Of a stretch of 64,000 nt of DNA, positions 43,467 through 53,244 are shown piece by piece. Numbering within the stretch: position 1 is the stretch's first letter; each line of letters starts with the position of its first letter. The position numbers and the translations under genes are program-made. Source of the DNA: JASJBU01 sp963797085 (GTDB taxonomy: Bacteria > Pseudomonadota > Gammaproteobacteria > Chromatiales > Chromatiaceae); NCBI GenBank assembly GCA_963797085.1, contig CAWCOA010000003.1:1-64000 (forward strand), read 5' to 3'. The notes beneath the pieces are model-generated. The model ran no database searches. It saw nothing but the letters and a program-made list of their open reading frames with translations, and was not told the DNA's origin.

Positions 43467-44508
43467 CGAAATCACTGCCCCTGTTCAGGTCACCGAGCAG
43501 GACGGTGCGGTCGTTGCCAAGATAGGTGGCGTGGAGCGTGCCTCCATCCTCATGTTGGCCTTGGGTGAGAAGGATGCGGCTGAACTGTTGAAGCACATGG
43601 GGCCGAAAGAGGTGCAGGATGTCGGTATGGCGATGGCCGGCTTAACCGATGTCACCACCGATCAAATGGAAGCGGTGATGCGCCACTTTGTTTCGACACT
43701 GGAAAAGCAGACGGCCCTGGGTCTGGGATCCGACGAGTATATCCGCAACATGCTGACCAGCGCTTTGGGTGCAGACAAGGCGGGCGGTGTTATCGATCGG
43801 ATTCTGCTGGGGCGCAACAGCAAGGGGCTGGAACAGCTCAAATGGATGGACCCGCGGGCGATCGCCGAACTGATCCGCCTGGAACATCCACAGATTATCG
43901 CTATCGTACTGTCTTTTCTGGAGGCCGATCAGGCCGCTCAGGTGTTGAGTCAATTTCCGGATCGGGTACGCACCGATGTGGTGATGCGCATCGCCACCCT
44001 GGACGGGATCCAGCCGAATGCCTTGAAAGAGTTAGACGAGATCCTGGAAAAACAGTTCTCCGGGGCCAGCAATGTGAAATCCTCGAGCCTTGGCGGGGTG
44101 AAATCAGCTGCGGAAATTCTTAACCTGCTGGATGGCACCATGGAAAGCAAGGTCATGGAGGAGATCCTGGAGGCTGATGCGGATCTTGGCCAAACCTTGC
44201 AGGACAATATGTTCGTCTTCGATAACCTGATCGATGTGGATGATCGGGGGATTCAGACCCTGTTGCGGGAGGTGGCTTCCGAGCAGCTCCTGCTGGCCCT
44301 GCGTGGTGCGGATGAGGCGTTGAAGGAGAAGATTTTCAAGAATATGTCGAAACGGGCCGCCGAGATGCTCAAGGATGACCTGGAGGCCGCCGCCCCGGCT
44401 AAACTGAGTGATGTAGAGGGATCTCAGAAAGAGATTCTCCAGGTTGCGCGGCGACTGGCGGATGCCGGGGAGATCATGCTCGGTGGGGGCGGTGATGAGT
44501 TCGTCTAA
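43456..44508 (+). CDS. fliG: Flagellar motor switch protein FliG
   Basis: FliG is the switch-complex protein that contacts the stator. The N-terminal domain (VERASILMLALGEKDAAEL), the central EHPQIIAIVLSFLEADQAA and the C-terminal torque helix region MFVFDNLIDVDDRGIQTLLR are all present, ending in EIMLGGGGDEFV. ATG at 43456, inside the end of fliF, gives the family N-terminus MADSEIT; an open extension of 18 codons before it is not family-like. It overlaps fliH by 14 bases. Confidence 0.96.
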   Translation: MADSEITAPVQVTEQDGAVVAKIGGVERASILMLALGEKDAAELLKHMGPKEVQDVGMAMAGLTDVTTDQMEAVMRHFVSTLEKQTALGLGSDEYIRNMLTSALGADKAGGVIDRILLGRNSKGLEQLKWMDPRAIAELIRLEHPQIIAIVLSFLEADQAAQVLSQFPDRVRTDVVMRIATLDGIQPNALKELDEILEKQFSGASNVKSSSLGGVKSAAEILNLLDGTMESKVMEEILEADADLGQTLQDNMFVFDNLIDVDDRGIQTLLREVASEQLLLALRGADEALKEKIFKNMSKRAAEMLKDDLEAAAPAKLSDVEGSQKEILQVARRLADAGEIMLGGGGDEFV

Positions 44509-45181
44509 AATACTGCCCGGGAACACGACTGGCGTCAGACAGTGGCAGCCTCCCGAGGTTGGGCTTAAAGACAGGCCAACGCATGCCGTCGAGGATATAC
44601 CGCTACCCCAGGCCTTGCCGACAGCAGCGGAACTCGAGGCCATCCAGCAGGAAGCCTATGCAGAGGGCTATGAGCAGGGCAAGCAACAAGGCTTTGAGTT
44701 TGGCCACAAGGAGGGACTGACACAGTCCCGTCAGGAAATGCAGCAATATGTCACCGACATGGAGCAGTTGCTGTCGACCTTTTCGACACCCTTACATGAA
44801 CTGGATAATCAAGTAGAAAAGGAGTTGCTCGAGCTGGTCATTGCCATCGTCAAACAACTCGTCCGGCGAGAAGTGAAGAGCGATCCCAATATGATCATCG
44901 GCGTGGTCCGTGAGTCGCTATCGATATTACCAGTCTCTGCGCAAAATGTGCGGTTGTTAGTGCATCCGGAAGACGCAGTGCTGATTCGGGAGGTTTATGC
45001 CCTGGGGGACGCGGAGATAGGCTGGAAACTTGTAGAAGATCCGGTGATCAGCCGTGGCGGATGCAAAGTAGTAACCGATACCTCCCAGGTCGACGCCACA
45101 CTGGATTCCCGCCTTGCGAGCCTGATTGCCCCATTGCTGGCAGGCGCCCGTGCCGTCGATGACGATTCCCAGCAGGTTTAA
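44495..45181 (+). CDS. fliH: Flagellar assembly protein FliH
   Basis: FliH regulates the export ATPase FliI. The N-terminal part is variable, then a glycine/glutamine-repeat helix (EAYAEGYEQGKQQGFEFGHKEG) typical of FliH, and the C-terminal domain VQLLVH-like (NVRLLVHPEDAVLI) with GGCKVVTDTSQVDATLDSRL. The ATG at 44495 (MSSSKILPGN) lies just inside fliG. Length 228 is normal. fliI starts 9 bases after its stop. Confidence 0.9.
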   Translation: MSSSKILPGNTTGVRQWQPPEVGLKDRPTHAVEDIPLPQALPTAAELEAIQQEAYAEGYEQGKQQGFEFGHKEGLTQSRQEMQQYVTDMEQLLSTFSTPLHELDNQVEKELLELVIAIVKQLVRREVKSDPNMIIGVVRESLSILPVSAQNVRLLVHPEDAVLIREVYALGDAEIGWKLVEDPVISRGGCKVVTDTSQVDATLDSRLASLIAPLLAGARAVDDDSQQV

Positions 45182-45189
45182 CTAGGCGG

Positions 45190-46590
45190 ATGAATCCGGC
45201 AAGCTTAAATGCAGACCGTCAGGCAATCTGGATCGAACGGCTGCGTGAATACGGAAAACGTCTCGGTGACAGCCGAGGCCTGATCGTCGAGGGCCGTTTG
45301 ACCCGCATGGTAGGTCTGACGCTGGAGGCGATTGGTTGTCGGGCCGCGATTGGTGGACGCTGTGACGTGGTCAGCAGCAATGGCGTACAGATCGAAGCCG
45401 AAGTCGTGGGGTTTGGGGAGGAGAGCCTCTATCTGATGCCGACCGGAGATATCCATGGTTTGGAGCAGGGCGCCCGGGTGATACCTACCGGACGCGTCTG
45501 TGAAGCGGTGGTGGGCGATCATCTGTTGGGGCGGGTCATCGATGGTGCGGGACTGCCCTTGGACAGTCTGGGACCCATCCACACGGATGAGTGCCGTCCA
45601 CTCACCGGGCAAACCTTCAATCCTTTGGCCCGGACCCCGATCCGTGAACCCCTCGATGTGGGGGTTCGTGCGATTAATGCACTGCTGAGTGTCGGCAGAG
45701 GCCAGCGGCTCGGCCTGTTTGCCGGGTCCGGCGTCGGCAAGAGTGTGTTGCTGGGTATGATGACCAAATACACCAACGCGGATGTCACGGTCGTAGGACT
45801 GATCGGGGAACGTGGCCGCGAGGTCAAGGAGTTCGTGGAAAATATTTTGGGTGAGGAGGGTATGAAGCGTGCTGTGGTGGTCGCTGTACCGGCCGATAAT
45901 CCTCCCCTGCGCCGCTTGCATGGCGCGATGCTGGCGACCAGCATCGCGGAGCATTTTCGTGATCAGGGCAAACAGGTCCTGTTATTGATGGACTCATTGA
46001 CCCGTTATGCCCAGGCTCAGCGAGAAATTGCCCTGGCCATTCATGAACCGCCGGCCACCAAGGGTTATCCTCCCTCGGTATTTGCCAAGCTTCCGCAATT
46101 GGTCGAACGGGCCGGTAATGGTGACAAGGGCGGGGGGTCGATTACCGCATTCTATACGGTACTGGCGGAAGGCGATGATCAGAACGATCCTATCGCGGAT
46201 GCCGCCAGGGCGATCCTGGATGGGCATATCGTACTTTCCAGGAGGCTGGCGGATGCCGGTCACTACCCGGCGATCGATATTGAAACCTCGATCAGCCGGG
46301 CAATGAATGACATTACCACAGCCGGTCATCAGGATGCGGCCCGCTCCTTCAAGCATATCTATTCCCTGTACCAGCAGAACCGGGACCTGATCAGTGTGGG
46401 AGCCTATGAACGCGGGAGTGATGAGCAGATCGATATCGCAATTTCTGCCATGCCGGCGCTGAATCAGTTTCTCAGGCAGGGCATGCAGACACCCGTGACT
46501 ATCGAACAGAGCCTGGAACAACTGGAGCAGTTGTTCCCAGAAGAGCCCAGCTTGGATACTGAATTAAGCACACCGCCTGCGGTGACCTAA
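45190..46590 (+). CDS. fliI: Flagellum-specific ATPase FliI
   Basis: The ATPase of the flagellar export apparatus. Walker A lies in FAGSGVGKSVLLGMM, followed by the family blocks GERGREVKEFVE, MDSLTRYAQAQREIALA and PPATKGYPPSVFAKLPQLVER. Length, 466 residues, is typical. ATG at 45190 is used; no strong alternative start. It follows fliH closely and precedes fliJ by 45 bases. Confidence 0.96.
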   Translation: MNPASLNADRQAIWIERLREYGKRLGDSRGLIVEGRLTRMVGLTLEAIGCRAAIGGRCDVVSSNGVQIEAEVVGFGEESLYLMPTGDIHGLEQGARVIPTGRVCEAVVGDHLLGRVIDGAGLPLDSLGPIHTDECRPLTGQTFNPLARTPIREPLDVGVRAINALLSVGRGQRLGLFAGSGVGKSVLLGMMTKYTNADVTVVGLIGERGREVKEFVENILGEEGMKRAVVVAVPADNPPLRRLHGAMLATSIAEHFRDQGKQVLLLMDSLTRYAQAQREIALAIHEPPATKGYPPSVFAKLPQLVERAGNGDKGGGSITAFYTVLAEGDDQNDPIADAARAILDGHIVLSRRLADAGHYPAIDIETSISRAMNDITTAGHQDAARSFKHIYSLYQQNRDLISVGAYERGSDEQIDIAISAMPALNQFLRQGMQTPVTIEQSLEQLEQLFPEEPSLDTELSTPPAVT

Positions 46591-46635
46591 ACTGTTATAG
46601 ATCATACCGGGATAATTGTATAAAGGAAAAACCCT

Positions 46636-47067
46636 ATGTCACCCTCAAAACGACTGAAACCTGTACAGCGAGTTGCTGAGACAAGGGAAAACAAGGCAGC
46701 CCGACACATGGGTCTATCCCGTAAAACACTGCATGCAGAAGAGACCAAGCTGAACCAGCTCAAAGACTATCACCAGGAGTATCTACAGAGATTTGAAAGC
46801 GCCGCCAGCAAGGGTATGAGTGCGACTCAACTGCAGGAATATCGTGCCTTTCTGAGTAAACTGGATAAGGCGATCAAACAACAGGAAGGTGTCGTTGCAA
46901 GCAGCAAGTTCGATCATTCAAGCAAACAGAACGACTGGCGCAAAAAACACACCAGAACCCAGGCCCTCAATCAGGCGGTAAAGCGTTTTCAGAAGCAGGA
47001 AAAGGCGACGGCTGAGCGCAATGAACAGAAGGAGAGTGATGAAAGGAATCAACGTTCTCCGAAGTAG
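46636..47067 (+). CDS. fliJ: Flagellar export chaperone FliJ
   Basis: FliJ is a small coiled-coil protein of the export gate. The 143-residue product is almost wholly helical and charged, beginning RLKPVQRVAETRENKAARHM and containing RAFLSKLDKAIKQQEGVV, which fit FliJ. AAAGGA precedes the ATG by 9 bases. Sequence similarity in this family is low, so position after fliI is important evidence. The flagellar cluster stops here: no fliK follows, and the next gene is convergent. Confidence 0.88.
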   Translation: MSPSKRLKPVQRVAETRENKAARHMGLSRKTLHAEETKLNQLKDYHQEYLQRFESAASKGMSATQLQEYRAFLSKLDKAIKQQEGVVASSKFDHSSKQNDWRKKHTRTQALNQAVKRFQKQEKATAERNEQKESDERNQRSPK

Positions 47068-47126
47068 CCCGACCCACTCAACTTAACCCTCTCTGTTGGC
47101 AAGCAGGGCGCAATGGTTACCTGGTT

Positions 47127-48401
47127 TCAGAAGAAAAGATTGGCGTCTTCGCTGTGGAAATTTTCTAACCGGTTCATCTGATCCAGCAGACTGGTGAGAA
47201 AACCAAAGCTGTTGATCCTACTCAATCCCCCCTGCGCGCAACTGGCTTCTCCAAAAACATGATTGTGATCCAACCGGCTGTGCGGTGCATATAACAGACT
47301 GGGCACCGGGTCACCGGAGTGCCGTCCGGTGTTGCTGTCGGTGGAGTGATCACCCGTTATGCCGATGACCAGTTCATCCTGCAGCAATGGGGCTATTGCA
47401 TCATCGAATGATTCCAGCAGGTCGCGTTTCGCAATTGGATCGAGATCATGCGAACAGATATCCGGCCCTTTGATATGCAGGTAGACGAGGTCGTGTTCAT
47501 TGAGGGCGAGCATAGCCTGGGCGACTTTTTTATGCAGGTCGGTGTTGGGTAGAGAGGTGAATGCCGGATCCTTGAATTGCTTGTAACCGAGCATGGCGGC
47601 CAGTCCGAGTACGGTTTTTTCTCCAGCCACGACTGCGGTCCGCAGTTTGAGATGCTCGATTTTGGTGTGAATCCTCGGCAGCATTCCCGGACTGCGGCAG
47701 ATGATGCCATTAGCAGCTGGTCTGCCCGAATCACGGCGCGCAAGGTTTACCGGATGCTGGGCAAGGCGTTCATAGACAATCTTGGTCAACCGGTTGAGTG
47801 CCTGAGCCGTGCGCACTGCGGCAGCCTCGTCAGCATCGAAGGCGTGGCTTTCGAGTACCCCTGTGGTTCGATACTGATTGCCGGGGTCGGTATCGCTGAC
47901 ATTGGCGGAAAGTCCAGGACCCGATAGCTTCAGTACTACTCGATGATGGGTAGCGGGGTGGAGCGTTGCGGTAATCTCATCACCAAGCTCGATGACGCCG
48001 AGATGCTGGCTAAGGATGTCCGTAGCCTCATCAATCCTCCCGGCGCGCCGGTCAAGGATATTGAAATGGTTCTTCGACGGTTCAAGAGTGGCGAAATTGC
48101 CGCGGATGTAAAGCCCGTTCGGATCGTTTGCCACGCCAATGCCGGCCGCTTCGACGGGACCACGAGCCAGCTTGGCGGCAACCTTCAGGGGAAGTCCGAA
48201 TAGCAGGCCCGTAGCGGTGTGTGTGCTGAGCGGCAGCCCAGGCATCATGGGGTCGACAAGCCCTGACTGACCTTTCGAGACGAGACTGTCCATGTTCGGG
48301 GTGTTGGCGGCCTCCAGCGGCGTCTTTCCCCCAAACGCGGGAATACCCCGGTCTCCCAGGCCGTCAAGTATGACCATAATGCCTTTGTAGAACTTTAGCA
48401 T
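47127..48401 (-). CDS. apgM: Archaeal-type cofactor-independent phosphoglycerate mutase (aPGM)
   Basis: Converts 2- and 3-phosphoglycerate without 2,3-bisphosphoglycerate. It belongs to the alkaline phosphatase superfamily: the metal-site DGLGDRG at about 13-19, the probable nucleophile S59 in GLPLSTHTATG, KGPDICSHD and GDHSTDSNTGRHSGDPVP near the C-terminus. The pattern is of aPGM rather than the GpmI or GpmA types usual in gammaproteobacteria. Its ATG is 3 bases after the stop of the 2-phosphoglycerate kinase gene, so the two are coupled. Length 424 is normal. Confidence 0.88.
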   Translation of the reverse strand: MLKFYKGIMVILDGLGDRGIPAFGGKTPLEAANTPNMDSLVSKGQSGLVDPMMPGLPLSTHTATGLLFGLPLKVAAKLARGPVEAAGIGVANDPNGLYIRGNFATLEPSKNHFNILDRRAGRIDEATDILSQHLGVIELGDEITATLHPATHHRVVLKLSGPGLSANVSDTDPGNQYRTTGVLESHAFDADEAAAVRTAQALNRLTKIVYERLAQHPVNLARRDSGRPAANGIICRSPGMLPRIHTKIEHLKLRTAVVAGEKTVLGLAAMLGYKQFKDPAFTSLPNTDLHKKVAQAMLALNEHDLVYLHIKGPDICSHDLDPIAKRDLLESFDDAIAPLLQDELVIGITGDHSTDSNTGRHSGDPVPSLLYAPHSRLDHNHVFGEASCAQGGLSRINSFGFLTSLLDQMNRLENFHSEDANLFF

Positions 48402-48404
48402 GGA

Positions 48405-49592
48405 CTAAAATTGACCGAATATATCTTCAATTTTGGCATTGAATCCTCTTGCCAAAACCTTGCTGATCGAATGCATGACCCATTCAGTGGTCAGACCCTT
48501 GTCATCATTGGTGATAATATCCATATCACCTTTATCGGCTTCCGATAAGAGGTATGATTGCAGCTCCCATATATGTTCAAAATGTGTCAGATACTGGCTG
48601 CCTTCCCGTTCCGGGGCGATGATACCACGTCCCTGTAAACGCTGTCTGAGCTGATCTTTCTTGAGCACGCCGAGCATCACGGGCACAATGACCGCATCCT
48701 GGCTGCCGTCAAGGCGTTGCAGAAGTGCAGGGGAGACATGTATTCCTTCCAGGATCAGGGATACCCGCTCTCGCAGTGCGCGCTGAATCACCGCCTCGCA
48801 GGGTACGGAAACCAGTTCAGCCTGATGGTTATAGCCCATGATGATCAGTGCTTCAGTGGCTTCATCATCGGCATGTCCGGGCAGGCCCTGCCAGGCATTG
48901 AACGATGATGTGTGCAGTGTCGGCAGCAGCCTCTTTGGGATCAGCATACGCATCACCTCACGCAACATATCGGTTGACTGGGTGCGGATGATGCCAAGCC
49001 GGTGCGCGACCTCGGTGGCGACGGTGCTTTTCCCGCAACCTGTAGTCCCGCCGATCAGAAGAATAAGCGGGCGGCCGCTGCGGATGTAGTCGATCCAGAT
49101 CAAATAACGCTGTGCGGCCTCCTTGCCCAGTTGCCGGCGAAGAGTATGGTAGGTTCTGTGGCCGATCTCATTCGAATCGATTTCAGATTTACCCGTCTCT
49201 TCCAGTTCCTTGACGAAAGACTGTGAGACAGACTTTGCCTGCTCCATGGAAATGCCGGTGGATTCCAGGGATTGGCGATGCCTTGCGTGAGAGAATGCAC
49301 TGATATCCCCTTGGGGATTAATCACCCTGATGCGTTGTAACGGAGATTCCGAGCTTTTGTAATTCTCCAGATATTCCTGTTTGTCTAGCTTGCTCAGCTC
49401 CTCGATCACGAGCTGGCGCAGCTCAAGGGTAGTGAGCTCTGATTTTGTCGACAAGATCTGGCGTATGCTGGATGCCAGTTCATAGGCATCGTCAAAGGGT
49501 AGCCCCGTATCGATCAGTGAACTGGTCAAGAGTCCACGCAGAAAGGGATTACGTGTTCCTTCAGAAGAGTCGATGATGACGATTTTACCCAT
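48405..49592 (-). CDS. 2-phosphoglycerate kinase with N-terminal ATP-cone domain
   Basis: The C-terminal half is a P-loop kinase with Walker A GGTTGCGKST at 181-190, then STDMLREVMRMLIP and LILEGIHVSPALL, the pattern of archaeal 2-phosphoglycerate kinases, which make 2,3-bisphosphoglycerate from 2-phosphoglycerate. The first 70 residues (NPFLRGLLTSSLIDTGLPFDDA...) resemble an ATP-cone regulatory domain, as in methanogen enzymes. Coupling to aPGM supports a phosphoglycerate substrate. The enzyme is best known from methanogens, where it starts cyclic 2,3-diphosphoglycerate synthesis; no cyclase gene is seen here. Product and role in this organism are inference. Confidence 0.83.
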   Translation of the reverse strand: MGKIVIIDSSEGTRNPFLRGLLTSSLIDTGLPFDDAYELASSIRQILSTKSELTTLELRQLVIEELSKLDKQEYLENYKSSESPLQRIRVINPQGDISAFSHARHRQSLESTGISMEQAKSVSQSFVKELEETGKSEIDSNEIGHRTYHTLRRQLGKEAAQRYLIWIDYIRSGRPLILLIGGTTGCGKSTVATEVAHRLGIIRTQSTDMLREVMRMLIPKRLLPTLHTSSFNAWQGLPGHADDEATEALIIMGYNHQAELVSVPCEAVIQRALRERVSLILEGIHVSPALLQRLDGSQDAVIVPVMLGVLKKDQLRQRLQGRGIIAPEREGSQYLTHFEHIWELQSYLLSEADKGDMDIITNDDKGLTTEWVMHSISKVLARGFNAKIEDIFGQF

Positions 49593-49789
49593 GGATGCTG
49601 TTATTCCTGGTCTGTTTCTTATGCTTCACTGCATATCATTTCCCACGTGGACAAGCAAAGGAGCAATGCATAGCACTAGCGACTTGTACCGGAGAGTCAC
49701 TCAAAGTGTTGCCCCAGGGTGTTCATGATGTCAAATTGCATGCAATTCAGAAGGACAGGCTAGAAGTGAATGCGTAGCGGGCTTGAATT

Positions 49790-52700
49790 TCAGTTCCGGA
49801 CGATGTTCTCCAACTCCGCTTTGCTTTTCATGAACTCCACACTCAGTTGGGGTGTTTGTATTTTCAGGTTAGCAGTGTCTGCTGATCTTGCCTGTTTCTC
49901 AAGTCCAGATCCTAGGTTTGCCAATCGTATCGCACCCACATTGTTTGCCGCTGATTTTATACTGTGGAAGATTCTGATAAGCCACTCGGAATCATTTTTT
50001 TTCAACGCAGCCTGCAACTCTTGCAACAGTCCCTCAATACTCATGTTGAATGCGGGGATCAACTCGACAAACTCTTCTCCCAGCATATCCTGCATTTTTT
50101 TGATCTGTGACTGATCGATAATCACCATGGAAGAAACGAAGTCGCTACCTGGCTGGCTGGTCGTTTCAGCCGGTATGGGTGTGCTAGACCGAGGTTCATT
50201 GTTCTCGCTCAGCCACTTATCCAATACCGAGATGAGTCTGCTCCTGTCGAACGGCTTAGTCAGATAATCATCCATACCGCTGGCCAGGCACTTTTTTCGA
50301 TCAGACATTGAATCGTTTGCTGTCAGCGCGATGATCGGAATATGTTTTGCACTTGCCTGTTCCAGGTCACGGATTGCCTGGGTGGCGGCATAGCCATTCA
50401 TTTCCGGCATCAGGCAGTCCATCAGGATCAAGTCGTACTCCATGGATGACTGCTTTTCCAAAGCGATCCGTCCATTGGCGGCAATATCAACCTCCAGGCC
50501 GAGTCGCTTTAGTATGACGCTGGCCACCTGTTGATTCGCCGGAATATCCTCGGCAAGAAGAATCTTCCCCCGGTATGCGTGTTGTTGCTCATCCTGCTCG
50601 GCAATCAGGCACTCTTCGATCTCATGGCGGGTCAGGATCGTGCCTCTGGTGTTGTGTGAGTTCATTGGGGAAATCACAGTTTCTAGGATTTTGAATAAGA
50701 GCTCTGCCGCTACCGGTTTTACCAGGTATGCTGAGAATCCCAATGCCTGGTAATGTTTTGCATCGCCTTTTTGACCTGAGGATGTCAGCAGCACCAGCGG
50801 TGTGTCTCGGTAAGCCTCGATAGACCTGATTTTTTGCACAAAAGCTTTTTCGCCTTGCGCTATTAGCTTCTGATCCAGCAGGATGACACTGTAGAAACTA
50901 TTGTTCGCATGAGTATCTTCGAGTTTTTCAATGACAGCCCGCATGGAGTTGGTCAAATCCACTCGGATAGCATGCAGACTGAGCTGTTTTTCAAAGATAG
51001 ACAGATTAGCCGGATTGCTGTCGACGACCAGCACCGCACGATTGCCGAGATTGGTTTCAGGGATCAACTTCGGTTGGCTGCTCAGCGGTAAAACCGTTTT
51101 TACCCAGAATGTTGAGCCTTCATTCGCTTTACTCTCCACGCCGATCGAGCCGCCCATCAGTTCAATCAACTGTTTGCAGATTGCCAGCCCAAGGCCGGTA
51201 CCTCCGAATCTGCGGGTTGTTGAACTGTCAGCCTGACTGAACGATTGAAATAGTTTCTGCTGCTGTGCCGCGGAAATGCCAATACCCGTATCCTGTACCT
51301 GAAGACAGATCATGGCTTGGTTGCCGACAGTATCGGTCACTTCAGCCTTGACCAGGATATGTCCTTGCTCCGTAAATTTGATGGCATTGCTGATCATGTT
51401 TGCCATGATCTGGCGAAATCTGCCAGCATCCCCGACAAGCTGATGAGGCTTTCCTGGAGGGTAGTCGATGATCAATTCCAGGCCTTTGCGGGTTGCATTA
51501 CTTCGATAGCAGTCTGACCACGTCATGCAGTAACTTTTCCAGATCGAAAGATAGCGGTTCGAGTTCAATCTTGCCTGCCTCTCCCTTGGAAAAGTCGAGA
51601 ATTCCATCGATGATGCTGAGAAGTGATTTTCCGGACTGGCTGATCACCTCGACAAACTCGCTCTGCTCGGCATCCAGCGGCGTATCAGACAGCAGTTCAG
51701 CCATGCCGAGAACCCCATTCATCGGTGTGCGTATCTCATGGCTCATCATGGCAAGAAATTCTGCTTTTGCCTTGGCCGCGGACTCTGCTTCTTCTTTTGC
51801 GGAAACCAGCTCTTTCTCCATCGTTACTCGCTTCGAGATATCCCGCATCACCATGGAGAAATACTGTTCACCTTCTTTTGTGGCCTGGTGCAGTAGAATC
51901 AGCTGATCAACCGTCAATATCTCACCTTCCACCGTGATTAATTGGGTTTCACCGCTCCAGATTCTGTTCAAATAGGCGGAAGGGATACCTTCATTGAGCA
52001 ACTGTTCTATTTCTGCAGCGGGGAACATCCCAGCCAGACTTTTAGTTTCGAGATCCTGATCGGCTTCAAACCCCATTATTTTCCGACCGGCATTATTGAT
52101 AAACAGAATCTCTCCCTGAAGGTTGAAGATGGCGATAAAATCGATAGTGTTTTGAATGATATCCACCAGGCGCTGCTGCTCTTCCTCGAACATGATCCGC
52201 TCTGTCTGGTTCATGATAAAAGATGAAACTTTACTTATCTTGTTATTGCGATCTCTGATGGGTGAGATATGCCATTCGGTTATCAGATTTTTACCATTTC
52301 TGTCCAGGCTGTTATGGGTATATGTTGTGTTGTTATCATTTTCAAACAGTTCACCCCATTGAATATCACCCTCTGTGCATTCTGATATCGGTACGGGTAC
52401 CGATATCAGTTTGTTGATGGCCTGTCCGACAGCGACAGTATGACGAATCTTAAACAGTCTCTCCGCTGCTGGATTCCATTCAATAATTGCTCCATCAAGT
52501 TCCCACTCGATTGCAGCCAGCGGGGTATTCTCGATTTTATTAGCGAGCATGTATTCGGAGTTGCTCAGATTTTCACTAGACGAGAGGTTTTCGAGATGCA
52601 GTGAGATATTTCGTTTTATGGTCAGGTTCATCAGGCGGGCATGATGGACTAGAAATGCTGTCATCAGGATCAACATGATGCCGGGTAGCAGACTTTCTTG

Positions 52701-53213
52701 CCAAATAAAATACTGGATGCTAACCGGTGATAATGCACAAATCATAAATCCAGCTGCGGATTTAAAGGATGCGATCTGTGAGGAAAGCCCACCAATTGAT
52801 ATGCCCGTTAAAACGAAGCCGAGCAATATTTGATTGGGATAATTACTGGTATCGAAGAGCAGGATCGCGGCAGTTCCCCAGGCAATTCCGGAAAGCCAGC
52901 TTCCTGCAATAAATAATTGATACCAATCCTTGACTGATTTCGTATCGGAACGAGTATTGAATCGCCGATAATTAAACAAGCGGAAGGTTATTCCTCCATT
53001 TACTAGCAATAAAAAGATGATGAGTGAGGAAGTGCTGGTTTCCTTGGCGAACAGTAAAACCGTTAAGATGCTGGAAACAATCGTAACGGTAAATGTATTC
53101 GGAATGTTTTGATAAAGCAGTTTGTTCGTCTGTTGCAGCAGGTCTGTTTTGATGTCACCTCTGCTTGATGGGTTATCAGGCAGTTTACTATTATGCGGAG
53201 TTGTGCGCGTCAA
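49790..53213 (-). pseudogene. Membrane hybrid histidine kinase (PAS-PAS-HisKA-HATPase-REC-REC-HPt), frameshifted
   Basis: Domains in order: an N-terminal block of about six membrane helices (to residue 210), two PAS domains, HisKA with phospho-histidine in EFLAMMSHEIRTPMNGV, HATPase (DTGIGI, RFGGTGLGLAICKQL), a receiver (RAVLVVDSNPANL; LLDQKL), a second receiver (ILLAEDIPAN; LILMDCLMPEMNG) and a C-terminal HPt with HSIKSAANNVG. The frame breaks between HisKA and HATPase; a surplus base in the TT at 51502-51503 explains it, giving RLLSSNATRKGLELII when removed. It lies 31 bases after the HsbR-like gene on the same strand. The layout resembles BarA-type kinases; the signal is unknown. Confidence 0.85.
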
Positions 53214-53244
53214 ACTTTCTTATCCTTATTATCAAATGACGACA

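Noticed and set aside
49595..49777. 60-codon frame with a hydrophobic N-terminus, divergent from the 2-phosphoglycerate kinase
   Set aside because: It starts within the first codon region of the kinase gene on the other strand, has no ribosome-binding site or recognisable family, and its body looks non-coding.
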